From the NCBI GenBank assembly GCA_023423605.1, contig JAFAFF010000243.1:1-28731 (forward strand): a stretch of DNA of 28,731 nt, given 5' to 3'. Positions 15,289 through 23,016 of this stretch are shown here, piece after piece. The notes under the pieces are model-generated. The model saw only the letters and a list, made by a program, of their open reading frames with translations, did not search any database and was not told the DNA's origin. Made by a program: the position numbers and the translations under genes. Source of the stretch: Pseudomonadota bacterium (lineage in GTDB: Bacteria > Pseudomonadota > Gammaproteobacteria > Xanthomonadales > Xanthomonadaceae). The first letter of the stretch is position 1. Each line of letters starts with the position of its first letter.

Positions 15289-16391
15289 CGTGCGTTCTCC
15301 TTCGGCTGGGCCACCGCACCGCTGGCACGTTCGCGCTCGCGGCGGTTGAACGATTGCGAGTACACCGCCGATCGCGCGGCGAGGATCGGGTCATCGCTGC
15401 CCCGCACGCCGCGCGGCAGGATCAGGGGATCGAAATTCAGCTCACCGCAGGCACCCTGTTCCTGTGCCTGCATGTGTTCCAGGCTGAGGACGCCGGCCAC
15501 CACCTGTTCGCGGGAATCCGGCCACGGCACCGAGGGGTCATCGATGGCGTCGCCAGGTCCGGCAAGGCTGACCACCATGGTCCAGCGCACCGGCCCTTCG
15601 GCCAGGCGGTGCTGCAGGTCATCGCTGAGGAAATCCACCCCCACCGTGGCGCGCGCGCCTGCATCCAGTTCGGCGAACGGGGCCTGTGGTTGCCAGTGCC
15701 AGCGCACGGCCCGCGTCTGTCCCTGTGCGTTGGTGAACCAGAAGCTGTTGATGCTGTTGAACCGGGTGTTGGCCCAGCTGTTGGTCCAGAGTGCGGTTCT
15801 CGCCCACTGCTGGAACGCACGCGCGCTCGGATATTTCTCAAGTACCGCCGCCATCCTTTCCGGATCGGGCTTGCCGGTGGCCGGGTCGGGCACCTGTGCA
15901 CGGGTCTGTTCGAAGAACGCTTCCGGGGTAGGGACGGCGAAGAACGGAAAACTGTTCATCGCCATGCGCCACTGCTGACCATCGTCTGCGGTCAGCAGCA
16001 GGGCGATGCTGCGCACGCGCGCGCTGTTGTCGGCACCATGTGGATCACCGCCGCCAATGGACAGCCGACCAAGCACCGGCACCCTGGGCTGGCTGAAGAC
16101 GCGTGCGCTGGACAGCGTGGGTGCCTGTGCACTGGGCTGGAACCAGCCGCTCACGCACACGCCCTTGCTGTGGGCGCGACGGAAGCCACGCTGGTCCGGG
16201 CTGGCGGCTTCGATGGTGTCGGTGAAGTGCTTCGCCGTCAGCCGGTCACGGCCGATCCAGCCGGCCAGCCAGGCGAAAGCGAGGGCCGCAATGGCCAGGA
16301 TGGCCGCGATCAGCGCAAGCCAACGCAGCTGTGGACGTGGACGGGGCGAGCGCGGCGCCTGATCGTCGGGGGTATGACCGGCAAGCGACAT
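15285..16391 (-). CDS. Catalase-family peroxidase with N-terminal membrane anchor
   Basis: 368 residues. One hydrophobic helix (LRWLALIAAILAIAALAFAW, 22-41) after a Pro/Arg-rich cytoplasmic stretch anchors the protein or acts as uncleaved signal. The catalase core follows: distal H74 in FRRAHSKGVCVSG, the distal-side segment NSFPFFAVP, and the presumed proximal haem ligand Y344 in ARSAVYSQSF. It is much shorter than a normal monofunctional catalase (about 480 residues or more) and belongs to the SrpA-like small catalase group, which tend to act as peroxidases. Pairing with a b561 cytochrome suggests a periplasm-facing peroxide-reducing system fed by membrane electrons; that link is inference from the overlapping genes. 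Confidence 0.88.
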   Translation of the reverse strand: MSLAGHTPDDQAPRSPRPRPQLRWLALIAAILAIAALAFAWLAGWIGRDRLTAKHFTDTIEAASPDQRGFRRAHSKGVCVSGWFQPSAQAPTLSSARVFSQPRVPVLGRLSIGGGDPHGADNSARVRSIALLLTADDGQQWRMAMNSFPFFAVPTPEAFFEQTRAQVPDPATGKPDPERMAAVLEKYPSARAFQQWARTALWTNSWANTRFNSINSFWFTNAQGQTRAVRWHWQPQAPFAELDAGARATVGVDFLSDDLQHRLAEGPVRWTMVVSLAGPGDAIDDPSVPWPDSREQVVAGVLSLEHMQAQEQGACGELNFDPLILPRGVRGSDDPILAARSAVYSQSFNRRERERASGAVAQPKENAR

Positions 16392-16407
16392 GAGCGGTTC
16401 CTGCCTT

Positions 16408-16490
16408 CACGTAACGCGTGGGTGGCGACCGCGACATCGTCCCAGAACCCGGCCAGGATCGATATTCAATTTTCCGTTACAGGTAGCGCT
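16408..16490 (-). promoter_or_regulatory. Likely promoter region of the peroxidase-cytochrome pair
   Basis: The only spacer upstream of the pair is 16392-16531. On the minus strand it holds an unusually A/T-rich stretch, TGTAACGGAAAATTGAATAT, and closer to the gene GCGTTACGTG within an imperfect dyad (16408-16420). TGTAAC-type boxes occur in promoters of extracytoplasmic-function sigma factors, but I cannot fix a matching second box, so only the region is called. Confidence 0.3.
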
Positions 16491-16508
16491 CTGCCAGCAT
16501 CACGGCAG

Positions 16509-16528
16509 CCGGGCAGCGCCCGGCTCCA
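16509..16528 (-). terminator. Hairpin after the aminopeptidase gene
   Basis: AGCCGGG pairs with CCCGGCT around CAGCG, directly downstream of the aminopeptidase stop (minus strand). No T-tract follows. The core resembles the SMAG stem without its GTAG head. Confidence 0.45.
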
Positions 16529-16531
16529 GGG

Positions 16532-17899
16532 TCATGCGTAGCGCTTCTTCAGCATCGCCCACGCCGAACGCAGTGCCAGCGCTTCGCCGCCGGCCGGACG
16601 GCCCGGGCGCTCGCCATCGTTCCAGGCGTACACATCCAGATGTGCCCAACGCTGGCCTTCTTCCAGGAAACGTTCCAGGTACAGCGCGGCGGTCACCGAA
16701 CCGGCCATGCGCGAACCGGCGTTGGCCAGGTCGGCCACGCCACTGCTGAGGTAGCGCAGGTAGGGCCGCCACAACGGCATGCGCCACACCGGATCGCGGC
16801 ATTCATCGCCCGCCTGCAGCCATTGCTGGGCAACCGTGTCATCGTTGCTGAACAGCGCTGGCAGGTCCGGACCCAGGGCGATGCGGGCGGCGCCGGTAAG
16901 GGTGGCGAAATCCAGCAGCAGGTCCGGCTTCTGCTCACCGGCGTAGGTCAGTGCGTCGCACAGGATCACCCGGCCTTCGGCGTCGGTGTTGTCGATTTCG
17001 ATGCTCAGGCCCTTGCGGGTGGCGATGATCTCGCCGGGGCGGAAGGCATCCGGGCCGATCGCGTTTTCCACCGCCGGCACCAGCAGGGTGAGGTTCACCT
17101 GAAGCTGCCTGGCCATCACCAGGCCGGCCAGGGCCAGTGCATGGGCCGCACCGCCCATGTCCTTCTTCATGTTGCGCATGCCATCGGCCGGCTTGATGTC
17201 CAGGCCGCCGGTGTCGAAGCACACGCCCTTGCCGACCAGCGCCAGCGCCGGATCGCTGTCCTTGCCCCAGCGCAGCACGATCAGCCGCGGTGCGCGGTGC
17301 GAGGCACGGCCAACGGCATGGATGGCGGGGAAATTACGTTCAAGCAGCGCATCGCCGGTGATCGTCTCCAGCTGCGCGCCGTGTGCTTCGGCCAGCATGC
17401 GGGCCGCTTCTTCCAGGTGTTGCGGGCCCATGTCTTCGGTGGGCGTGTTCACCCAGTCGCGCACGCGCAGGCTGGCCGTGATCAGGTCCGCCACCTCAGC
17501 TGATGGGCTGGCCAGCAACCTGGCCGGTGCCCGGCTGCGCTTGCGATAACGATCGAAGCGATAGCTGCCCAGGCCCCAGCCGAGCTGCAGCAGTGCCTGC
17601 TCATCGGCGTCCAGCGTGGTGGCCAATGTCCAGATGCTGCCCTCGGGCAGTGCATGCGGTGCGTGCGCATAACTGTATGCATCGGCGCGGTCGCCCACGC
17701 CCATCACTGCGCCGGCCAGGCCATCGATGCCGGGTAGCAGTGCCACGCTGTGCCCGCTGCCATTGAAGCCCTGCGCCTGCAACCAGGCCTGTACCGCCTG
17801 CGGTTGCACTTCGCGCCACGCGTCGAAGCCGGCACGATCGACCACGTGCAGCGGCAGGGCCTGTTCGGACGAGGAAATGAAACCGGTGATGTCAGTCAT
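16532..17899 (-). CDS. M17 leucyl aminopeptidase family protein
   Basis: 455 residues, cytoplasmic. The C-terminal catalytic domain shows the two-metal site and catalytic residues of M17: K224 and D229 in VGKGVCFDTGG, K236 in DIKP, D247 in KKDMGG, and D306, E308 and R310 in NTDAEGR. These match the PepA/PepB pattern, so the enzyme should be an active metal-dependent aminopeptidase releasing N-terminal residues from peptides. The N-terminal domain (1-130) is diverged and the whole is somewhat shorter than PepA (503). AGGAG lies 8 nt before the ATG. Its start overlaps the HAD gene's stop by 4 bp. Confidence 0.93.
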   Translation of the reverse strand: MTDITGFISSSEQALPLHVVDRAGFDAWREVQPQAVQAWLQAQGFNGSGHSVALLPGIDGLAGAVMGVGDRADAYSYAHAPHALPEGSIWTLATTLDADEQALLQLGWGLGSYRFDRYRKRSRAPARLLASPSAEVADLITASLRVRDWVNTPTEDMGPQHLEEAARMLAEAHGAQLETITGDALLERNFPAIHAVGRASHRAPRLIVLRWGKDSDPALALVGKGVCFDTGGLDIKPADGMRNMKKDMGGAAHALALAGLVMARQLQVNLTLLVPAVENAIGPDAFRPGEIIATRKGLSIEIDNTDAEGRVILCDALTYAGEQKPDLLLDFATLTGAARIALGPDLPALFSNDDTVAQQWLQAGDECRDPVWRMPLWRPYLRYLSSGVADLANAGSRMAGSVTAALYLERFLEEGQRWAHLDVYAWNDGERPGRPAGGEALALRSAWAMLKKRYA

Positions 17900-18630
17900 G
17901 CGATGGAACTCCTGTGATCGGTGGCGGCGACATTGGCATCGAGCCAGTCAGCCAGCCCGGAAAGGGTGTCGAACTGCAGGTCCGGCTGCAGCGAAGGATG
18001 GGCCCAGCGGGCGGATTCGCGGTTGATCCAGCATCCCCGCAGGCCAGCGGACATGGCGCCGGCCACATCCATGTCGATATGGTCGCCGACGTGCAGCACG
18101 TGCGCGGGCGGAACGCCCAGCCGCTGGCAGGCCGCATGGAAGATGCTGGGCGCTGGTTTCGCCGCGCCATGTTCGCGTGCGCCCAGCTGGAACGCGAACA
18201 GGTGCGCGATGCCGATCCGCTGCAGGTCCGCGTTGCCATTGCTCAGCGCCGCCACCGGAACGCGCGCGGCGATCCGCGCCAGTGCATCCAGCGCATCGGG
18301 GTAGTACTGCACCTGGTTGCGGGCCGCGAAGAACGCTTCGTATGCCGGCTCCAGCAGCACTGGATCAGCGCCGCTGGCGTGCAGCGCTTCCTGCAGCGCC
18401 AGCCTTCGCAGCGCGCTCAGGTCGTGGTGCAGGTGTGGGTTGTCGACGAATGCGCGCTCACGCAGCGCGCGCATTTCCGCCATCGGGAACATGGCGGCGG
18501 TCGGCGGGCTGTGCTCGCACATCCAGTCATGCAGCACCTGGTCGATGCGGGCACCGATGGGGGCGAACGGCCAGAGGGTATCGTCGAGATCGAGCGTGAT
18601 GGCAAGGACGGGAAAGTTCACGGCTGCCAT
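17896..18630 (-). CDS. HAD-superfamily hydrolase
   Basis: 244 residues from ATG 18630. An earlier ATG at 18657 overlaps the upstream gene's stop (ATGA) and would add nine residues; neither has a good ribosome-binding site. Motif I is DLDDT (D14, D16), motif II is ALSNG (S130), motif III is K158 in AAKPAPSIF, and motif IV is VGDHIDMD (D183, D187). The all-helical cap lies between motifs I and II, as in subfamily IA. The pattern is that of a small-molecule phosphatase such as a phosphoglycolate- or nucleotide-type enzyme; the substrate is not evident. It lies between an AI-2E-family protein and an aminopeptidase in one tightly packed operon. Confidence 0.88.
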   Translation of the reverse strand: MAAVNFPVLAITLDLDDTLWPFAPIGARIDQVLHDWMCEHSPPTAAMFPMAEMRALRERAFVDNPHLHHDLSALRRLALQEALHASGADPVLLEPAYEAFFAARNQVQYYPDALDALARIAARVPVAALSNGNADLQRIGIAHLFAFQLGAREHGAAKPAPSIFHAACQRLGVPPAHVLHVGDHIDMDVAGAMSAGLRGCWINRESARWAHPSLQPDLQFDTLSGLADWLDANVAATDHRSSIA

Positions 18631-18653
18631 TCTACGCCCGTCGCCAATGGCTT

Positions 18654-19766
18654 TCATTCCAGCAGCCGTGCCCACCCTTGCATGCCGTCCAGGCGCGAGA
18701 TCACCAGCTTCACGCAGACCAGCAACGGCACTGCGAGCAGCAGGCCGACCATGCCCCACAGCCAGCCGAACAGCATCAATGCCAGGATCAGCACCAGCGG
18801 CGAAAGCTTCATGCGCCGGCCCAGCACGATCGGCGTGACCAGCTGGCCCTCCAGGGTGTGCAGCGCCAGGTAGCAGGCGGCTGGCAGGACCGCCTGCAAT
18901 GGCTCGCGGAACTCGACGAACCCGACCAGCAGCATCAGTGCCACGCCGATCAGCGGACCCACGTAGGGCGCGAAATTGAGCAGCGCCGCCACCGTGCCCC
19001 ACAACAGGGCATCCTGCAGCTTCAGGCCGAGCAGCATCAGCACACCAGCGAACAACAGGCCCACCAGCGAGTTGATCACCGTGATGGTGAGGACGTAGCG
19101 GGATACCTCTCGTTCGATGGAGCGCAGGATATCGGTGGTGAAGCGCTGCTGCTGGCGGTTGGGAAACAATGCGATCGCGTGGCGTTGCAGGTCCTGGCCG
19201 TAGATCATGAAGAACATGGTCAACAGCACCACGGCCAGCACGGACGCAAGCAGCCGCGGGGCCTGGGTGATGACGCGGTAGGGGTCGTCCAGCTGCGTGC
19301 GCACCACCTGCACTCTGCGGGTACCTTCACCAGCGGCCACGCGGGCGAAGTTTTCCGCGGCCTGGTTGGCCTGCTGCACGGGCCGGGTGAGGTTCTGTAC
19401 CTGGCGACCGATCTTGCGCAGCTGCTGCGGTGCCTCCTGTGCCCACTCCATGGTCGGCACCACCAGCTGCACGGCCAGCGCGGTGGTGGCGCCCAGGCCC
19501 ACGCATATCACCAGGATGGCACCCACCGCGCGTGGTATCCAGAGCCGCTGCAGCAACCTGAGGATGGGGTTGCCGACCAGCGCGAAGAACATCGCCAGCA
19601 GGATCGGCAGTACCACCGTCTGCGCCGCCCACAGCGTGAACGCAACGGCCAGGGTAGCCAGCACCACCAGCGACAGCGGCCCGCGCGGACGTGGCAACGG
19701 CGGGCCGGGCTCGGCGGCAGGCAGGGGTTCCACAGGAGCCGGGATGCATGAAAGGGAATCGCTCAT
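18654..19766 (-). CDS. AI-2E-family transporter (UPF0118/PerM-like)
   Basis: 370 residues from ATG 19766; an upstream ATG at 19838 would overlap the preceding gene and add a basic stretch unlike the family. A Pro-rich N terminus precedes paired helices (about 33-80), an extended soluble region with amphipathic helices (about 110-180), and a C-terminal bundle containing LLNFAPYVGPLIG and LGRRMKLSPLVLILALMLFGWLWG, the family's best-conserved blocks. The family name comes from one member linked to autoinducer-2; others are ion antiporters or have unknown function, so no quorum role is implied. It is first of three packed genes. Confidence 0.9.
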   Translation of the reverse strand: MSDSLSCIPAPVEPLPAAEPGPPLPRPRGPLSLVVLATLAVAFTLWAAQTVVLPILLAMFFALVGNPILRLLQRLWIPRAVGAILVICVGLGATTALAVQLVVPTMEWAQEAPQQLRKIGRQVQNLTRPVQQANQAAENFARVAAGEGTRRVQVVRTQLDDPYRVITQAPRLLASVLAVVLLTMFFMIYGQDLQRHAIALFPNRQQQRFTTDILRSIEREVSRYVLTITVINSLVGLLFAGVLMLLGLKLQDALLWGTVAALLNFAPYVGPLIGVALMLLVGFVEFREPLQAVLPAACYLALHTLEGQLVTPIVLGRRMKLSPLVLILALMLFGWLWGMVGLLLAVPLLVCVKLVISRLDGMQGWARLLE

Positions 19767-19834
19767 CGACACACCGGCAGGAAAGGAGGTCGCGATTATC
19801 CCCCCGCCGCGATCAACGGCGCGGGGTGTCCATG

Positions 19835-20335
19835 TCAACGTTCGGACAATTCCGTGGCAGCTTCGGCGGGACGCGGCCCACCATGGGGGGCGTGCCTGTC
19901 GTGTGCAGGGGCCGGCTTCGCGGCAGGCGATGCTGCCGCAGCGGCGGCGGCTGCCCGGCTGCCGGCCGGTACAGACCGACCATCGGCCACCGCATCGGCC
20001 TTGTCTGCCGCTTCATCTGCCTGGCTCGCCGCATCACCGGCGGTGCTGGCCGCGTACGTTGCCATCGCCGAGGCAACGGCCGCCTGGCCGCTGGCAACCA
20101 GGTTGGAGACCGAACCGATCATCTGCACCCAGCGCACCCCGTTGACCTTGCCGGGTATCTCCAGCTTGCCCGCCACGAAGCCGCCGGCCAGCCCGGCAAT
20201 GACGATGCGCAGGGGCGACCAGCCGCTGCGCCATACCTGGCTGAGCACGCCCCAGCTGTCCTGGGTGTCGGCCATGCGCACGGCCAACACCTGTTCGCAG
20301 CGCTTCACGCGCCGCTGCAGGGTACTGAACCTCAT
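19835..20335 (-). CDS. YqjK-position protein, Ala-rich, unknown function
   Basis: 166 residues. A basic N terminus (MRFSTLQRRVKRCEQVL) leads to one short hydrophobic segment (about 42-57, LRIVIAGLAGGFVAGK). The last half is low-complexity, Ala-rich, ending in a His/Pro/Glu tail. The gene overlaps the holin-like gene's stop (ATGA at 20332-20335), with GGAGGG 5 nt before the start. In E. coli the third gene of the yqjD-yqjE-yqjK set holds the same place; sequence similarity to YqjK is not evident to me, so this is by position only. Confidence 0.75.
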   Translation of the reverse strand: MRFSTLQRRVKRCEQVLAVRMADTQDSWGVLSQVWRSGWSPLRIVIAGLAGGFVAGKLEIPGKVNGVRWVQMIGSVSNLVASGQAAVASAMATYAASTAGDAASQADEAADKADAVADGRSVPAGSRAAAAAAAASPAAKPAPAHDRHAPHGGPRPAEAATELSER

Positions 20336-20817
20336 GGCTTGCCCTCCGGGATCTGCACATCGGCATCGGGGTCTTCCTCGCTGGGCTCATCGAACAGGCC
20401 CAGGCGGGACAATTGCCGGCGCGTGGCATGCATGCCAGTGTGCTGGAAGAAGAACGAGACCCGCCAGGCTGCCACGCAGGTCACCAGCAGGCTCAGCAGC
20501 GATGTGATCAGCAGGGCCTGCAGCCACGACATGCCCCCGCTCTGCAGCAGCGCAATCAGCGTGGCAGCCAGAAGCAGCCACGCTGACGCGCCGAACACGA
20601 TGGCCACGCAGGCCCATGCCAGCGCGCGCCCGAAGGCACTACGGGCCAGGGCGAAATCCGCCGACGCCAGCCGGCGCAGCGAGCGCAATGAATGCTTCGC
20701 TGCGTCGGCCGTGCGACGACTGGCGCCGGTCACCTGGCGGATGCTCTCCTCCAGCGACGGCGTGGCGGCCGGATCGGCTGGCTCCTGTCCGGCCGCAGTA
20801 TTTTCGCTTCCGCTCAC
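20332..20817 (-). CDS. Phage-holin-family (YqjE-like) membrane protein
   Basis: 161 residues from a GTG at 20817. A polar N-terminal region (1-60) with SIRQVTGASRRTADAAKHSL precedes two membrane helices (about 65-91 and 98-118). Then a tail containing FFFQHTGMHATRRQLSRLGLFDE follows. This is the layout of the YqjE/DUF1469 group called 'phage holin family', which are chromosomal inner-membrane proteins and not lysis proteins. It starts 8 bp after the YqjD-like gene and has no clear ribosome-binding site, so it probably depends on coupled translation. Confidence 0.82.
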   Translation of the reverse strand: MSGSENTAAGQEPADPAATPSLEESIRQVTGASRRTADAAKHSLRSLRRLASADFALARSAFGRALAWACVAIVFGASAWLLLAATLIALLQSGGMSWLQALLITSLLSLLVTCVAAWRVSFFFQHTGMHATRRQLSRLGLFDEPSEEDPDADVQIPEGKP

Positions 20818-20825
20818 GCCGCGGA

Positions 20826-21191
20826 TTACTCGCCGCTACCGCTGCGGCCGAGCTTGGCGATGATCCAGCCTGCTGCGAAGGCGACACCGAACGACGCCAG
20901 CGGACGCTCACGGATGAGCTCGGCAGCGCTCTCCACCAGGTCCTTGCCCTTGTCCATCAGCGCATCCACCTGTTCCTTGGCGGCCGCGCCACCAAACTCG
21001 GCGGCCGCCAGGCCGGACAGCGCGGAATCGGAAAGTTCGGCCTTGAGGTTGGCCTTGCCGACGCGCAGTTCATCGCCGGCCGCACCGGCCGCACCCTTGA
21101 TGGCACCGCCCGCGGCAGACGCGGCCGACTTCAGGTGGCTGGTGGCTTCGCCCAGGTGATCCTTCAGATTCTCGGTATTGGTGGGGCTCAT
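20826..21191 (-). CDS. YqjD/ElaB-like (DUF883-type) membrane-anchored protein
   Basis: 121 residues from ATG 21191, chosen for AGGAG 7 nt upstream; an earlier in-frame start at 21260 lies at the proposed transcription start. A long helical Ala/Lys/Asp-rich body (residues 10-95) ends in RERPLASFGVAFAAGWIIAKL, a C-terminal membrane anchor typical of ElaB/YqjD/YgaM proteins. In E. coli these are stationary-phase inner-membrane proteins that bind ribosomes. It heads the trio with the holin-like and YqjK-position genes, which supports the assignment. Confidence 0.82.
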   Translation of the reverse strand: MSPTNTENLKDHLGEATSHLKSAASAAGGAIKGAAGAAGDELRVGKANLKAELSDSALSGLAAAEFGGAAAKEQVDALMDKGKDLVESAAELIRERPLASFGVAFAAGWIIAKLGRSGSGE

Positions 21192-21266
21192 CGCAATCTC
21201 CTGTTCAGTGGGAATGGCATCGTCATCCGGAGGGAAGGCCATGGACGACATGGATACCACCCCGTC

Positions 21267-21294
21267 GGTATAGGGGGCGTTTACGGTACGTCAC
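21267..21294 (-). promoter_or_regulatory. Candidate promoter of the yqjD-like operon
   Basis: On the minus strand GTGACG (21294-21289) and TATACC (21272-21267) are separated by 16 bp, giving 4/6 matches to each sigma-70 box. The predicted start, near 21260, is about 70 bp before the first gene's ATG. The -35 lies just past the protease stop codon at 21299. Confidence 0.45.
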
Positions 21295-21298
21295 GCCG

Positions 21299-22726
21299 TC
21301 ACCGCATAACCAACTGACCGCGGGCATTGCCGCGCACGATACGCAGCACCAACTGCTGCGGACGCTGCTGGAAATTGGCTTTCCAGCCCGCCAGGTCAGT
21401 GAACTCGCCAGCGCTGGCTTCGGTGATGATGTCGCCCTTGGCGAGGCCGGAAGCGGCGGCCCGGCTGCCGCGCCCCACATCGTTGACCAGCACGCCGGTC
21501 AGGCCCGATTGCCGCAGTGATTCGGGAAGATCCACGAAGGTGGCGCCTCCCAGGCGTGGATCCAGCGTATCGCCCGCCACCGTCCGTGCCTGTTCCTTCA
21601 GTGCGACCTTCAGGGTGACGGGCTTGCCGTCGCGGCGTACTTCCAGCGTCATCGTGCTGCCTACGGCGGCCAGGCCTTCGATGTTGTGCAGTGCCTGCGC
21701 GCTGTCCACGCGCTGGCCGTTGGCGGTCACCACCACATCGCCGGCGCGGACCCCCGCGCTGGCCGCACCGGAGCCGGCCAGCACCCGGCTGACCAGGGCA
21801 CCCCGGGATTCGGAAAGCCCCAGCCCCTGGGCCAGCTGCGGCGTCAGGTTCTGGCTTTCGATGCCCAGCGTGCCGCGCACCACCACGCCGTGTTTCACCA
21901 GCTGGTCGACCACATTCCGCGCAAGATTGGATGGAATCGCCAGGCCCAGGCCGATGTTGCCGGCCATGCTGCCCTGCGGATTGAAGCTGGCCGTGTTGAT
22001 GCCCACCAGTTGGCCCTGCAGGTTGACCAGTGCGCCACCGGAATTGCCCGGGTTGATCGATGCGTCGGTCTGGATGAAGTTCTGGTAGCCCAGCCCCCGG
22101 ATGCCGCTGCGGCCGACTGCCGAGACGATGCCGGACGTGACGGTCTGGGTGAATCCGAATGGATTGCCGATGGCCACCACGAAATCGCCCACGCGCAGCT
22201 GGTCGCTGTTGCCAAGGGTGATGGCGGACAGGTCCTGGGCGGGGATACGGATCAGCGCGATGTCGGTATCGGCGTCGGAGCCGAGGAATTCCGCCTTTAC
22301 GGTACGTCCATCGGACAGGGTCACCTGCACGTCGTCGGCATTGTCGATGACGTGATGGTTGGTCAGCACCAGGCCCTCGGCGGCATCGATGATCACCCCT
22401 GAACCCAGCGATTCGTTGATCCGCTCCTGGGGCACGTCTGGAAACAGCCGCCGGAAGAACGGGTCATCGAAGAACGGATTGCGTACCCTTACCACCTGTT
22501 TGGTGTTCACGCTCACCACCGCCGGCGTGACCTTTTCCAGCATCGGCGCCAGCGAAGGCACCGGCTGTCCGGCAACCGATGCCGGCAGGGCGCTGGTGGC
22601 GGGAATGCCGAGCGATGCGGGTGCCGCCTCGGCGCGGTTGTCCAGGTGGGCATTGATGCCAGTGGCGATGAAGCCGCCGAAGGCAGCGGCCAGCGCGAGC
22701 GTAAGCAGGGTCGGAATCGGGCGCAT
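21299..22726 (-). CDS. Do/DegP-like periplasmic serine endoprotease
   Basis: 475 residues from ATG 22726, beginning with a signal peptide or anchor (MRPIPTLLTLALAAAFGGFIATG). The trypsin-like domain carries the catalytic triad H125 (TNHHVID), D155 (DADTDIALI) and S229 (NPGNSGGAL). Two PDZ domains follow (about 275-370 and 385-475). The segment NPFFDDPFFRRLFPD (83-97) is the LA-loop region of DegP/MucD-type enzymes. It acts in the periplasm in quality control of envelope proteins and may also be a chaperone. An in-frame opening further upstream is not conserved-looking. The gene stands alone, with the histone-like gene divergent from it. Confidence 0.93.
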   Translation of the reverse strand: MRPIPTLLTLALAAAFGGFIATGINAHLDNRAEAAPASLGIPATSALPASVAGQPVPSLAPMLEKVTPAVVSVNTKQVVRVRNPFFDDPFFRRLFPDVPQERINESLGSGVIIDAAEGLVLTNHHVIDNADDVQVTLSDGRTVKAEFLGSDADTDIALIRIPAQDLSAITLGNSDQLRVGDFVVAIGNPFGFTQTVTSGIVSAVGRSGIRGLGYQNFIQTDASINPGNSGGALVNLQGQLVGINTASFNPQGSMAGNIGLGLAIPSNLARNVVDQLVKHGVVVRGTLGIESQNLTPQLAQGLGLSESRGALVSRVLAGSGAASAGVRAGDVVVTANGQRVDSAQALHNIEGLAAVGSTMTLEVRRDGKPVTLKVALKEQARTVAGDTLDPRLGGATFVDLPESLRQSGLTGVLVNDVGRGSRAAASGLAKGDIITEASAGEFTDLAGWKANFQQRPQQLVLRIVRGNARGQLVMR

Positions 22727-23016
22727 GGAAGTCGAAGGTCTGGTGAGGGTAGGGCAGGGCCTGGGCCATACGTTAGAACAGCGGAACGGAAACTGCCCAG
22801 CGGACGTGCCGAACCTGGCTGCGGGAGCGCCGATGCCAGGCGATGCGCCGGCCGCCGAGGTGGCAGGAAAGCGGCATGAGTGTGTCCCCGCCACGATAAA
22901 CCCGCCATGAAAAATCCATCGGATGCCCGCGCCGGCATGCCACACGGTTCCACGATGGGGCATGTCGGTATAGCATCGCCGTCGCTATGACATCCAGGCC
23001 CCCAGGGAGGGTACGC
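22727..23016. promoter_or_regulatory. 290-bp divergent intergenic region
   Basis: This spacer must hold the promoters of the Do protease (-) and the histone-like gene (+). TATAGC at 22969-22974 is a possible -10 for the rightward gene, 43 bp before its start, without a good -35. For the leftward gene I see TAACGT in a plausible place but no matching -35. No small gene or repeat is evident. Confidence 0.35.

Noticed and set aside
20332..20817. Phage holin as sign of a prophage
   Set aside because: It belongs to the YqjE-type chromosomal family within a yqjD-like operon, and no other phage gene is present.
22727..22800. Sigma-E-type promoter in front of the Do protease
   Set aside because: TCTAA is present on the minus strand, but the nearest GGAACTT-like box (GGCAGTT) is a poor match at only 13 bp, too close.
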